From the NCBI GenBank assembly GCA_910578815.1, contig CAJTSE010000004.1, positions 97,206 through 161,205 of the forward strand: 64,000 nucleotides of DNA, given 5' to 3'. Source of the stretch: an uncultured Acetatifactor sp. Lineage in GTDB: Bacteria; Bacillota; Clostridia; Lachnospirales; Lachnospiraceae. How positions within the stretch are numbered: the stretch's first letter is position 1; every line of letters starts with the position of its first letter. The notes under the pieces were generated by a model that searched no databases, was not told the DNA's origin, and was given only the letters and a program-made list of their open reading frames with translations. Of this stretch, positions 8,499-16,143 are shown piece by piece. The translations under genes were made by a program, and so were the position numbers.

Positions 8499-8696
8499 GT
8501 GAAAGGAATGAAGATTTTCTAAGATCAAAAATTGTCAGGCGGACAAGTTCGCTTTGGACAGCGGCCATTGCGCTTTGAATTCACGAATTGGTTTGTGCCG
8601 CGTAAAGTTGGTACTGCCGCCGGAGGCGGCGTGTCGGGAAGTATGAAAGATCCGAGATATACAAAACAAATAAAGCAGGTATGAGGTGCAGGAAAG
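8499..8696. other. Intergenic region between hom and aspartate kinase with small hairpins
   Basis: No open frame is convincing. It contains short hairpins, including TTGTC-aggcg-GACAA and GCCGCC-GGA-GGCGGC. It resembles in part the 20.88-21.01 kb intergenic region: both begin with GAATGAAGATTT-like sequence and later have a TTCA-GATTG-TTTG-like stretch. No recognised lysine riboswitch core could be confirmed by eye. Confidence 0.4.
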
Positions 8697-10016
8697 ATGG
8701 CGAAAGTTGTAAAATTCGGAGGCAGTTCGTTGGCGAGTGCCCAGCAGTTTAAAAAGGTAGGAGATATTATCAGGGCGGATTCTGCCAGAAAATATGTTAT
8801 TCCGTCGGCGCCGGGGAAGCGTTTTAAGGAAGACACCAAGGTGACGGATATGCTGTATGAGTGCTATGGGCTGGCGGAGGCCGGAAAGAGCTATAAGGCA
8901 AAGCTTGTGGCCATTGCGGACAGATACCGGGAGATCATAGAAGGGCTGGAACTGAATTTAAGCCTGGAACAGGAGTTCGCGGTTATCGAGAAGAATTTTA
9001 AGGAGCGGGCAGGCAGCAATTATGCCGCGTCCAGGGGAGAGTATTTAAACGGTATTATCATGGCTGCATATCTTGGGTTTACCTTTATAGACGCGGCCAC
9101 GGTTATCTTCTTTAAGGAGGATGGAAGCCTGGATGAGGCGAAGACCGATGAAATTCTTTCTGCAAGGCTGGAAGAGTGCGATAAGGCGGTGGTGCCCGGA
9201 TTTTACGGGGCTATGCCGGACGGCAGCATCAAAACTTTTTCAAGAGGCGGTTCGGATATTACTGGCTCCATCGTAGCCAGGGCAGCCAAGGTGGACGTGT
9301 ATGAGAACTGGACCGACGTGTCGGGAATTTTGGTGGCGGATCCCGGAATAATCGAGAATCCCGCAGGTATAGAAGTAATCACCTATAAGGAACTCAGAGA
9401 GCTGGCTTATATGGGATTTAACGTGCTTCATGAGGAATCCATTTTTCCCGTGCGTCAGCAGGGAATCCCTATAAATATTCGTAATACAAACGCGCCGGAG
9501 GACAATGGCACCTGGATTGTGGGCAGTACCTGCCAAAAGTCTAAATATGTCATTACAGGCATTGCAGGGAAAAAGGGTTTTTGCTCCATCAACATAGAGA
9601 AGGATATGATGAATGCGGAGATTGGCTTCGGAAGAAAGGTGCTTCAGGCCTTTGAAGAAAATGATATTTCCTTTGAGCATATTCCTTCTGGAATCGACAC
9701 GCTGACGGTGTTTGTACATCAGGATGAGTTTATGCACAAGGAGCAGAAGGTGGTGGCCGGGCTTCATCGGCTGGCCAATCCGGACTCCATAGAGATTGAG
9801 TCGGACCTGGCGCTGATTGCTGTTGTGGGACGCAGCATGAAATCCGCCAGAGGCACTGCCGGGCGAATTTTTTCGGCACTGGCACATGTCAATGTCAATG
9901 TCCGCATGATTGATCAGGGGTCATCTGAGCAAAATATTATTATTGGTGTGGCGGATGATGATTTTGAAACTGCGATCAAGGCTATTTATGATATTTTTGT
10001 GATGACCAGACTATAG
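8697..10016 (+). CDS. Aspartate kinase
   Basis: The enzyme phosphorylates aspartate, the first step to lysine, threonine and methionine. The 439-residue protein begins with KVVKFGGSSLA, the nucleotide-binding signature of the family. SAPGKR is the active-site segment, and FSRGGSDITGS is the amino-acid kinase motif near residue 180. Two ACT domains follow, at about 300-365 (starting GKKGFCSINIEKD) and 370-439 (ALIAVVG, then a strand with VNVRMIDQGSSE); these normally bind lysine or threonine for feedback control. Its own start follows a weak AGG-rich stretch. It is a monofunctional enzyme, separate from the hom gene upstream. Confidence 0.95.
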   Translation: MAKVVKFGGSSLASAQQFKKVGDIIRADSARKYVIPSAPGKRFKEDTKVTDMLYECYGLAEAGKSYKAKLVAIADRYREIIEGLELNLSLEQEFAVIEKNFKERAGSNYAASRGEYLNGIIMAAYLGFTFIDAATVIFFKEDGSLDEAKTDEILSARLEECDKAVVPGFYGAMPDGSIKTFSRGGSDITGSIVARAAKVDVYENWTDVSGILVADPGIIENPAGIEVITYKELRELAYMGFNVLHEESIFPVRQQGIPINIRNTNAPEDNGTWIVGSTCQKSKYVITGIAGKKGFCSINIEKDMMNAEIGFGRKVLQAFEENDISFEHIPSGIDTLTVFVHQDEFMHKEQKVVAGLHRLANPDSIEIESDLALIAVVGRSMKSARGTAGRIFSALAHVNVNVRMIDQGSSEQNIIIGVADDDFETAIKAIYDIFVMTRL

Positions 10017-10065
10017 TATGAAAGCCGAAAAAATGTGGAAATATGTAGCAAATTCATGTTTGCTG

Positions 10066-10094
10066 TTGACATTTGTCGAAGAGGAAAATATAAT
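10066..10094 (+). promoter_or_regulatory. Perfect consensus promoter upstream of the repeat array
   Basis: TTGACA and TATAAT with exactly 17 bases between them give the strongest form of a housekeeping promoter. The start point falls near 10100, inside the first hairpin and ahead of the 18-bp repeats, so the repeat array should be transcribed. Confidence 0.85.
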
Positions 10095-10096
10095 GG

Positions 10097-10121
10097 GTTT
10101 ATCAGCCGGGTGCTGATAAAC
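10097..10121 (+). other. Stem-loop at the expected 5' end of the repeat transcript
   Basis: GTTTATCAGC, a five-base loop CGGGT, and GCTGATAAAC form a perfect 10-bp stem. No U-run follows, so it is not a clear terminator. It may stabilise the 5' end of the transcript. Confidence 0.6.
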
Positions 10122-10130
10122 AAAAGAGTT

Positions 10131-10274
10131 ATGCAGGATTCGAAGTACAAAGGAGATTCGAAGTACAAAGGAGATTCGAAGTACAAAGGAAATTTGGAGT
10201 ACAAAGGTAGTTCAGAGTACAAAAGAAATTTTAAATACAAAAGAAATTCAAAGTACGAAAGAAGACCGAAATAA
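10131..10274 (+). other. Possible 47-residue repeat-encoded ORF
   Basis: An ATG just after the stem-loop opens a frame that stays open through the 18-bp repeats because the unit is a multiple of three. It reads as SKYKGD-like hexapeptides and is very basic. The ribosome site is poor (AAAAGAG, two bases away). The frame could be only a by-product of the repeat length, so it is not claimed as a gene. Confidence 0.25.
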
Positions 10275-10307
10275 TTAAAGTACGAAAGAAGTCAGTAATA
10301 CAAAAGA
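10137..10307 (+). repeat. Degenerate 18-bp tandem repeat array, about nine units
   Basis: Units 1-3 (10137-10190) are identical: GATTCGAAGTACAAAGGA. Units 4-7 drift (10191-10262) and two further imperfect copies reach 10307. Drift increases from left to right. The junction of the early units contains AAAGGAGA, so the transcript carries several Shine-Dalgarno-like cores. The region from 10017 to 10390 holds only this array, its promoter and two hairpins. Confidence 0.9.
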
Positions 10308-10332
10308 AGTATTTTTTATATGAAATTTATAT

Positions 10333-10360
10333 AAGGAAACGAAGTAACATTCGTTTCCTT
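10333..10360 (+). terminator. Perfect 11-bp stem-loop before the GH3 gene
   Basis: AAGGAAACGAA, loop GTAACA, TTCGTTTCCTT. The following ATGTTGTTATAT is only moderately U-rich, so termination may be partial. It sits 18 bases before the AAGGAG site of the next gene and could act as an attenuator. Confidence 0.55.
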
Positions 10361-10390
10361 ATGTTGTTATATAAATCTAAGGAGAAAGCG

Positions 10391-11725
10391 ATGGACGAGA
10401 AACAGCAGGAAAAGAAAGAAGCAAGACGAAAGAGAAGGATCAGAAACCAGGTGATCTCCTATATAGTGGTGACGCTGTTTATTGCAGCCATTGCTGCAGG
10501 CGCTGTATGGGGAGTGAGAAAGATAGCAGACGGCAGACGGGAAGCGGATCAGGAGCAGGAGAGCAGCCAGGATGCGCTGGATAACATATTGGCAGGGGAG
10601 CCGGAGCTTCCGACTCCGCCCCCGGAGTCGGAGCCAGAAGCGGGTCAGGAGCCGGTGGTGGAGCTGACGCCGGAGCAGAAGCTGGATGAGCTGGTAAACG
10701 CGCTGATCGAGGTGATGCCTCTTGAAGATAAAGTGGCCGGTTTGTTTTTGGTGACGCCGGAGTCTATAACCGGCGTGGGTACTGCGGTGAAGGCGGGTGA
10801 CGGGACGAAGGATGCGCTGACAAAATATGCTGTGGGCGGCATTGTTTATGCTGGAAAGAATATAAAGTCGGAAGCACAGTTTAAGGAAATGCTGGAAAAC
10901 ACAAATATCTATACAAATTATCCTCTTTTTCTTGCAGCGGAGGAAGAGGGAGGAAAGCGCTCTACAGTGTCAAACGCAGGGATAGGTACAAACGTTGACT
11001 CGGCAAAGACCATCGGGCAGTCCGGGGATACCAATACGGCTTACCAGGCGGGGGCCGCGCTGGGAAGTACTCTGGCCGGTGTGGGGATAAATTTGAATCT
11101 TGGGCCGGTGGCGGATCCTGCAGTAGCAGATAACGGCTGGCTTGGAGAGCGTTCCTTCGGATCAGGAGCACAGCTTACGGGTTCTATGGCGGCTTCCGTT
11201 ATGCAGGGGCTGCAGAGCGCAGGCGTGACTTCTTGTGTGAAATATTTTCCCGGTGTGGACAGTACTTCGGAAAATCCGGAGAAAGGACTGGCGAGTACGG
11301 ACAGAACGGAAGAGCAGTTCAGGAGTGAAGAATTTACCGCATTCCAGATGATGATTGATGCCGGTGCGGATATGATTATGGTCAGCAGTGTGGCGGCCCC
11401 CGGACTTACAGGAAACAATGAGCCATGTGTGTTTTCTGAACGGGTGGTTACAGATATTTTACGTGGAGAATTGGATTTTGAGGGCGTGATTATTTCCGAT
11501 CGACTGGACATGTCGGCGATTTCAGATTATAATGGATCTGAAGAGGCGGCGATCATGGCATTGAAGGCGGGCTGCGATATGCTGTTATGTCCGGAGGATT
11601 TTGAAAAGGCGTATAATGGTATCCTTCAGGCTGTTCAGGATGGCACCATCTCGGAAGAGCGTATCAATGATGCGCTCCGGCGGATATACAGAATTAAGTA
11701 TGCGGACAGGATCGAAGAACAATAA
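10391..11725 (+). CDS. Membrane-anchored GH3-like (NagZ-type) protein, catalysis doubtful
   Basis: The 444-residue protein starts behind AAGGAG. A basic N-terminus is followed by one membrane helix (about 20-42), a Glu/Pro-rich spacer to about residue 95 and a GH3 domain of the beta-N-acetylhexosaminidase type. The nucleophile region reads ISDRLDM (Asp370). The expected KHFPGHGxTxxDSH segment is instead KYFPGVDSTSENPE (from residue 284), so the Asp-His acid/base pair of NagZ enzymes is missing. It may be a slow enzyme, use another residue, or only bind sugar or peptidoglycan. It lies outside the membrane and is followed after 26 bases by the HD-GYP gene. Confidence 0.8.
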   Translation: MDEKQQEKKEARRKRRIRNQVISYIVVTLFIAAIAAGAVWGVRKIADGRREADQEQESSQDALDNILAGEPELPTPPPESEPEAGQEPVVELTPEQKLDELVNALIEVMPLEDKVAGLFLVTPESITGVGTAVKAGDGTKDALTKYAVGGIVYAGKNIKSEAQFKEMLENTNIYTNYPLFLAAEEEGGKRSTVSNAGIGTNVDSAKTIGQSGDTNTAYQAGAALGSTLAGVGINLNLGPVADPAVADNGWLGERSFGSGAQLTGSMAASVMQGLQSAGVTSCVKYFPGVDSTSENPEKGLASTDRTEEQFRSEEFTAFQMMIDAGADMIMVSSVAAPGLTGNNEPCVFSERVVTDILRGELDFEGVIISDRLDMSAISDYNGSEEAAIMALKAGCDMLLCPEDFEKAYNGILQAVQDGTISEERINDALRRIYRIKYADRIEEQ

Positions 11726-11751
11726 CCTGCCCAAAGGGGGAAAAGCCAGGG

Positions 11752-12849
11752 TTGATAAAGCGAAAATACATAAGTACAAGGCTGCTGGAAAGCGGTATGG
11801 TGATCGACCAGTCCATTGTTGACGGGACAGGGCGGGTCCTGGTGGCACGTAAGACTCCCCTGGATGATTATATCATCGAAGGTCTGAGGAAGCTGAAAAT
11901 TACCGGAGTTTATATCAGGGAAGGTGAAGAAGAGCTGCTGACATCGGACATCGAGATTTCGCCGGAGACGATGCAGACTATTGAGAAGCTTAAAAAAGCG
12001 GATCGGACAAAGATGCAGCTGTCGGAAAGCGTGAAGGCGCGGGTGGCCACGGGAATGCAGTTTATGTTTAACAATCCCAGGGACGCCGGGTTCATGGATG
12101 CGGCACAAAGCATTTCGGGTGAACTGATGAAAACCATTACGGAAAACGATGCCGTAGCGGTGAATATTGACGCTCTTAAGGTAAGCGATGAATACACCTT
12201 TAAACACAGTGTTGATGTGGCATCTATTGCCATGATTATTGCGCGCCAGAGCCGGATGCCCGATAAGGACGTCCATCAGATTGGTGTAGCCGGGCTGCTT
12301 CATGATCTTGGAAAATCAGAGATACCAAACGAAATATTAAACAAGCCTGCCAGACTGACTGACGAAGAGTTTGAGGTTATGAAAACACATCCGGCCAGGG
12401 GATATAATCTGTTGAAAAACAAGCCGGACATTGCGCCTGAGATTCTTATGGGTGTACTGCAGCATCATGAGAAGATGGGTGGGAATGGTTACCCGCTGGC
12501 TCTCTCAGCAGATAAAATCAGTCCTTATGCAAAGATACTGGCGGTGGCGGACATTTATGATGCACTGGTCACAGAGCGTCCCTATAAAAAGGGCTTCTCA
12601 CCACGGGATGCGGTAGAGATGATTATGGCAATGACAGCAGACCTGGATGTGAACATAATAAAAATGTTTTTAAAAAGCGTGATCCTGTATCCGGTGGATT
12701 CCGTGGTGAACTTAAGCAACGGCGAGGCGGCTAAAGTGGTGGAAAACAATATTGATTATCCCACCAGGCCCAAGGTGGTAACACTGGCGGCAGGCAAGGT
12801 GCTGGATTTGGCTTTGGATGTGAATTGTGCCAGCATTATTATTGAGTAG
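11752..12849 (+). CDS. HD-GYP domain cyclic di-GMP phosphodiesterase
   Basis: The 365-residue protein has an N-terminal DUF3391-like part (about 1-130) and an HD-GYP domain. Visible metal and signature residues are HDLGK (His184-Asp185), HHE (238-240) and GGNGYP (Gly246-Tyr247-Pro248), followed by ADIYDAL and RPYKKGFSP. These are the features of enzymes that open cyclic di-GMP. The start is a TTG after a purine-rich AAGGGGG stretch; an ATG 15 codons later is the alternative. It is soluble and has no sensor domain that I recognise. It follows the GH3-like gene closely and may be cotranscribed. Confidence 0.88.
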   Translation: MIKRKYISTRLLESGMVIDQSIVDGTGRVLVARKTPLDDYIIEGLRKLKITGVYIREGEEELLTSDIEISPETMQTIEKLKKADRTKMQLSESVKARVATGMQFMFNNPRDAGFMDAAQSISGELMKTITENDAVAVNIDALKVSDEYTFKHSVDVASIAMIIARQSRMPDKDVHQIGVAGLLHDLGKSEIPNEILNKPARLTDEEFEVMKTHPARGYNLLKNKPDIAPEILMGVLQHHEKMGGNGYPLALSADKISPYAKILAVADIYDALVTERPYKKGFSPRDAVEMIMAMTADLDVNIIKMFLKSVILYPVDSVVNLSNGEAAKVVENNIDYPTRPKVVTLAAGKVLDLALDVNCASIIIE

Positions 12850-12860
12850 AGAAAGAGGGA

Positions 12861-12899
12861 AAAGTCTCCCAAAGGGCGTAAATGCTGTTGGGAGACTTT
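12861..12899 (+). terminator. 12-bp stem-loop after the HD-GYP gene
   Basis: AAAGTCTCCCAA pairs perfectly with TTGGGAGACTTT across a 15-base loop. The U-run is short (the stem itself ends in TTT, then A). Only nine bases separate it from the proposed MATE start, so it also encloses the only GGGAG-like ribosome site. Confidence 0.65.
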
Positions 12900-12908
12900 A
12901 TTTAGAAA

Positions 12909-14300
12909 ATGGAAGATAAGCTAAAAACGGAAATATTTGAAAAAATGCCGATACCCAAGGCTGTGGTGAAGCTGGCGGTGCCGACGGTGCTGGGATGCCT
13001 CGTCACCATGTTGTATAATCTTGCGGATACTTATTTTGTGGGTATTTTAAACGACCCTGTACAAAATGCAGCGGTAACCCTTGCAGCCCCGGTATTACTG
13101 GCTTTTAACGCAGTGAACAACCTGTTCGGCGTAGGAGCTTCCAGTATGATGAGCAGGGCCTTGGGGACGAAGGATCATGATACGGTTTATAGAAGCTCTG
13201 CCTTCGGTTTTTACAGTGCTTTGGCCTGTGGTATTTTGTTTGCCCTTTGCTGTACCGTTTTAAAGGGTCCGCTTCTGGCGCTGCTTGGAACGAATTTGGA
13301 AAATGTGGCCCAGACAGGTTCCTATTTGTTTTGGACCGTTACCTGTGGTGCGGTTCCGGCGATTTTGAATGTGGTGATGGGTTATCTGGTCCGCTCGGAA
13401 GGCTCTGCTCTTCACGCCAGTATCGGCACCATGAGCGGGTGTCTTCTGAATATTGTACTGGATCCCATTTTCATTCTACCCTGGGGGTTGAACATGGGGG
13501 CTGCGGGAGCGGGATGTGCCACATTTATCTCTAATTGTGCGGCATGTCTGTATTTCTTCGTCCTGCTTTATATTAAAAGGGGCCGCACCTTTGTCTGCAT
13601 TCATCCGAAATATTTTGGATTCAGGAAAGCGATTGTGACAGGAGTCTGTGGCGTGGGCATACCGGCTGCGATACAAAATCTCTTGAATGTTACCGGTATG
13701 ACGGTTTTAAACAATTTTACGGCAGCTTTTTCATCGGATGCAGTTGCGGCTATGGGTATATGCCAGAAGATCAATATGATTCCCATGTATATTGCCATGG
13801 GGCTTTCCCAGGGGATTATGCCGCTAATAAGCTACAATTTTGCGGCAGGGAATTATGATCGCATGAAAAAAACACTGCTGTTTTCTGCAAAGCTAACGGT
13901 GGGATTTTTATCTGCCGCCGCTTTTGGGTATTATATTGGCGCAGAAAAACTGGTGTCGCTGTTTATGAAAAATGAGGTCATTATAGGATACGGCTCCCGA
14001 TTCTTAAGAGGAATGTGCCTGGCAACGCCCTTCCTTGCTACGGATTTTCTGGCGGTAGGTGTTTTTCAGGCGTGTGGAATGGGCAGAAAATCGCTGATGT
14101 TTGCGGTGCTGCGGAAGATCGTGCTGGAAATACCAGCGCTGTACCTCTTAAATAGATTGTTTCCGCTGTACGGACTTGCTTATGCACAGACAGTGGCAGA
14201 GTTCATCTTGGCTATTGCGGCAGCAGCAGTATTGCTCAGGATGTTTCAAGGCTTTAAAAGAAAGGCGCAGGAAAGCGGAGATGGCTGCGCAAATTTATAA
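12909..14300 (+). CDS. MATE family multidrug/cation antiporter (first copy)
   Basis: A 463-residue, 12-helix transporter with the two-fold repeat of MATE proteins. The first half begins KLAVPTVLGCLVTMLYNLADTYFVG and the second repeat near residue 240 has VTGVCGVGIPAAIQNL. Such pumps export cationic compounds using a sodium or proton gradient. No ribosome site lies between the preceding hairpin and the ATG; the nearest GGAG is inside the hairpin stem, 14 bases away. A second in-frame ATG is 13 codons on. A cellulase gene follows after 16 bases with no obvious functional link. Confidence 0.9.
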   Translation: MEDKLKTEIFEKMPIPKAVVKLAVPTVLGCLVTMLYNLADTYFVGILNDPVQNAAVTLAAPVLLAFNAVNNLFGVGASSMMSRALGTKDHDTVYRSSAFGFYSALACGILFALCCTVLKGPLLALLGTNLENVAQTGSYLFWTVTCGAVPAILNVVMGYLVRSEGSALHASIGTMSGCLLNIVLDPIFILPWGLNMGAAGAGCATFISNCAACLYFFVLLYIKRGRTFVCIHPKYFGFRKAIVTGVCGVGIPAAIQNLLNVTGMTVLNNFTAAFSSDAVAAMGICQKINMIPMYIAMGLSQGIMPLISYNFAAGNYDRMKKTLLFSAKLTVGFLSAAAFGYYIGAEKLVSLFMKNEVIIGYGSRFLRGMCLATPFLATDFLAVGVFQACGMGRKSLMFAVLRKIVLEIPALYLLNRLFPLYGLAYAQTVAEFILAIAAAAVLLRMFQGFKRKAQESGDGCANL

Positions 14301-14316
14301 GTTATAAACGGAGAAA

Positions 14317-16143
14317 ATGATGAAGAAGATTGTTTTGATTGTAAGTGGAGTGGTCCTGCTGGCGGCACTTACAGCGGTTTCGTTTTTTATTTTAAGGGCA
14401 GCAGGCAATTTGAGGGATGCTCATCAAGTGCAGAAAACAGAGGAAGAGGATCTGGATTCCCGTGAGGCGGAGGATAAAAAACCGCAGGAAAATAAGGATA
14501 AAGAATCCGCCATGGGAGAAAAGGCTGAGGATCTAGAATCTGGACGAGATGTCGGGGCAAAGAAGGCTGACGATGAAGAGACTGACCGGCAAACCGGAGG
14601 GGAAACGGCAGACAAAAAGGCGGACTCTGCAAGAAGCGAGGAAGCAGAAGAAGGCAGTCCGGCCGTCGGCAGCAAGGGAGCGGATCATCCTGCAGATGCG
14701 GAAGGTGCCGGAAGGGAGAACTATTCTGCAGACACAGAGAAAGAAGATCAGGAAAAGTGTCCCGAATGTGGTGCTTTACAGGTGATTGGCACGAATCTTT
14801 GCGACAGTGAGGGAAACCAGGTGCAGCTTAAAGGTATCAGCACCCATGGTCTTGCATGGTTCCCTGACTATGTGAATGAAGCTCTTTTTAAGGAGCTGCA
14901 TGAGCAGTGGAATGTTAATGTGATCCGCCTTGCCATGTACACGGGAGAAAATGGGGGATATTGTACTGGAGGGGATCAGGGTCAGCTGAAACAGTTGATC
15001 AGGGATGGTGTGGAATATGCTTCCGGCCAGAACATGTATGTAATTATCGACTGGCATATTCTTTCTGACGGGGATCCTAATACATATAAGGAAGAGGCAA
15101 AAAACTTTTTCGGAGAAATGTCTGCGGAATTTGCGGACCGAGAAAATATCCTATATGAGATCTGTAATGAGCCGAACGGAGGAACTGACTGGAGTCGGGT
15201 GAAGGAGTATGCCCAGGAGATTATTCCCGTAATCAGGGAGAATGACGAGGATGCGGTGATTCTGGTGGGGACTCCTAACTGGTGCCAGTTTTTGGATCAG
15301 GCTGCCGCCGATCCCATTACGGAATGGGATAATATCATGTATACCCTGCATTTTTATGCCGCTACCCATAAGGAGGATCTTCGCCGGACCATGGAGAACG
15401 CCATAGCGGGAGGACTGCCGGTATTTGTTTCGGAATACAGTATCTGTGATGCCAGCGGAAACGGTGGGATTGATGAAACACAGGCTGCCGCCTGGGTGGA
15501 ACTTCTGGATAAATACAAGGTCAGCTATGTAGCCTGGAATCTGTCAAATAAGAACGAAACATCAGCGCTGATTAAAAGCTCCTGCAGTAAAACCAGTGGG
15601 CTGTCAAAAGAGGATTTAAGCAGTACGGGGGAATGGCTGCAGGGCATACTTGCAGGCGAAAACAGCAGTCTGCAGTCAGGCGGTTTTCCGGGAAGCCTGC
15701 CTGAAAATCCGCTGGTTGGAGGGAACTTTTCGGGGAACCGGGGAGAAGGGAGCCAAAATCGGCAGCCTCAGGACAATCAGGAACAAGACGGCTCCGGTCA
15801 GGACGACCGGGTGCCTGAGGGGAATCAGTGGCAGACAGGAACGGCGGATGACCTGCAGGCGGCAATTAAGCTGGTCAACAGCTGGGAATCGAACGGAACC
15901 TGTTTTTATCAGTTTGAAATGACGGTGGAGAATCTTTCTGATAAGGCTATAGACGGATGGAGTACGGAGGTAACATTTAATCACGAACCGGAACTGTCGA
16001 ATTCCTGGAACGGCGTTTATTCTTTGGAAGGAAATACGCTGCATGTGTCTTCGGTGGATTACAACGGGAAGCTGGGGAGTGGAGAATCCACAGGAAATAT
16101 AGGCTTTATCCTCAGCGGAGAAGCCGGTCTTTCACCGCAATGA
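14317..16143 (+). CDS. Membrane-anchored GH5 endoglucanase with C-terminal CBM2-like domain
   Basis: The 608-residue protein should hydrolyse beta-1,4-glucan outside the cell. Its N-terminal hydrophobic helix (about 4-28) is a signal anchor. A long charged Glu/Asp/Lys-rich spacer (about 35-145) follows. The GH5 domain (about 150-455) has LKGISTHGLAWFP, VIIDWHILSDG, YEICNEPNG (acid/base Glu285) and PVFVSEYS (nucleophile Glu373), and resembles subfamily 2. After a Gln/Asn/Gly-rich linker, the last 100 residues have the pattern of a CBM2 cellulose-binding module, with conserved Trp in IDGWSTEV and SNSWNG. CBM2 is more often seen in Actinobacteria, so the domain call is less sure. The start has GGAG six bases upstream. 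Confidence 0.9.
   Translation: MMKKIVLIVSGVVLLAALTAVSFFILRAAGNLRDAHQVQKTEEEDLDSREAEDKKPQENKDKESAMGEKAEDLESGRDVGAKKADDEETDRQTGGETADKKADSARSEEAEEGSPAVGSKGADHPADAEGAGRENYSADTEKEDQEKCPECGALQVIGTNLCDSEGNQVQLKGISTHGLAWFPDYVNEALFKELHEQWNVNVIRLAMYTGENGGYCTGGDQGQLKQLIRDGVEYASGQNMYVIIDWHILSDGDPNTYKEEAKNFFGEMSAEFADRENILYEICNEPNGGTDWSRVKEYAQEIIPVIRENDEDAVILVGTPNWCQFLDQAAADPITEWDNIMYTLHFYAATHKEDLRRTMENAIAGGLPVFVSEYSICDASGNGGIDETQAAAWVELLDKYKVSYVAWNLSNKNETSALIKSSCSKTSGLSKEDLSSTGEWLQGILAGENSSLQSGGFPGSLPENPLVGGNFSGNRGEGSQNRQPQDNQEQDGSGQDDRVPEGNQWQTGTADDLQAAIKLVNSWESNGTCFYQFEMTVENLSDKAIDGWSTEVTFNHEPELSNSWNGVYSLEGNTLHVSSVDYNGKLGSGESTGNIGFILSGEAGLSPQ

Noticed and set aside
8499..8696. Lysine riboswitch in front of aspartate kinase
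   Set aside because: The conserved core and long helices of the lysine riboswitch were not found; only small hairpins are present.
10137..10307. CRISPR array
   Set aside because: The repeats are contiguous 18-mers without spacers and no cas genes are present.
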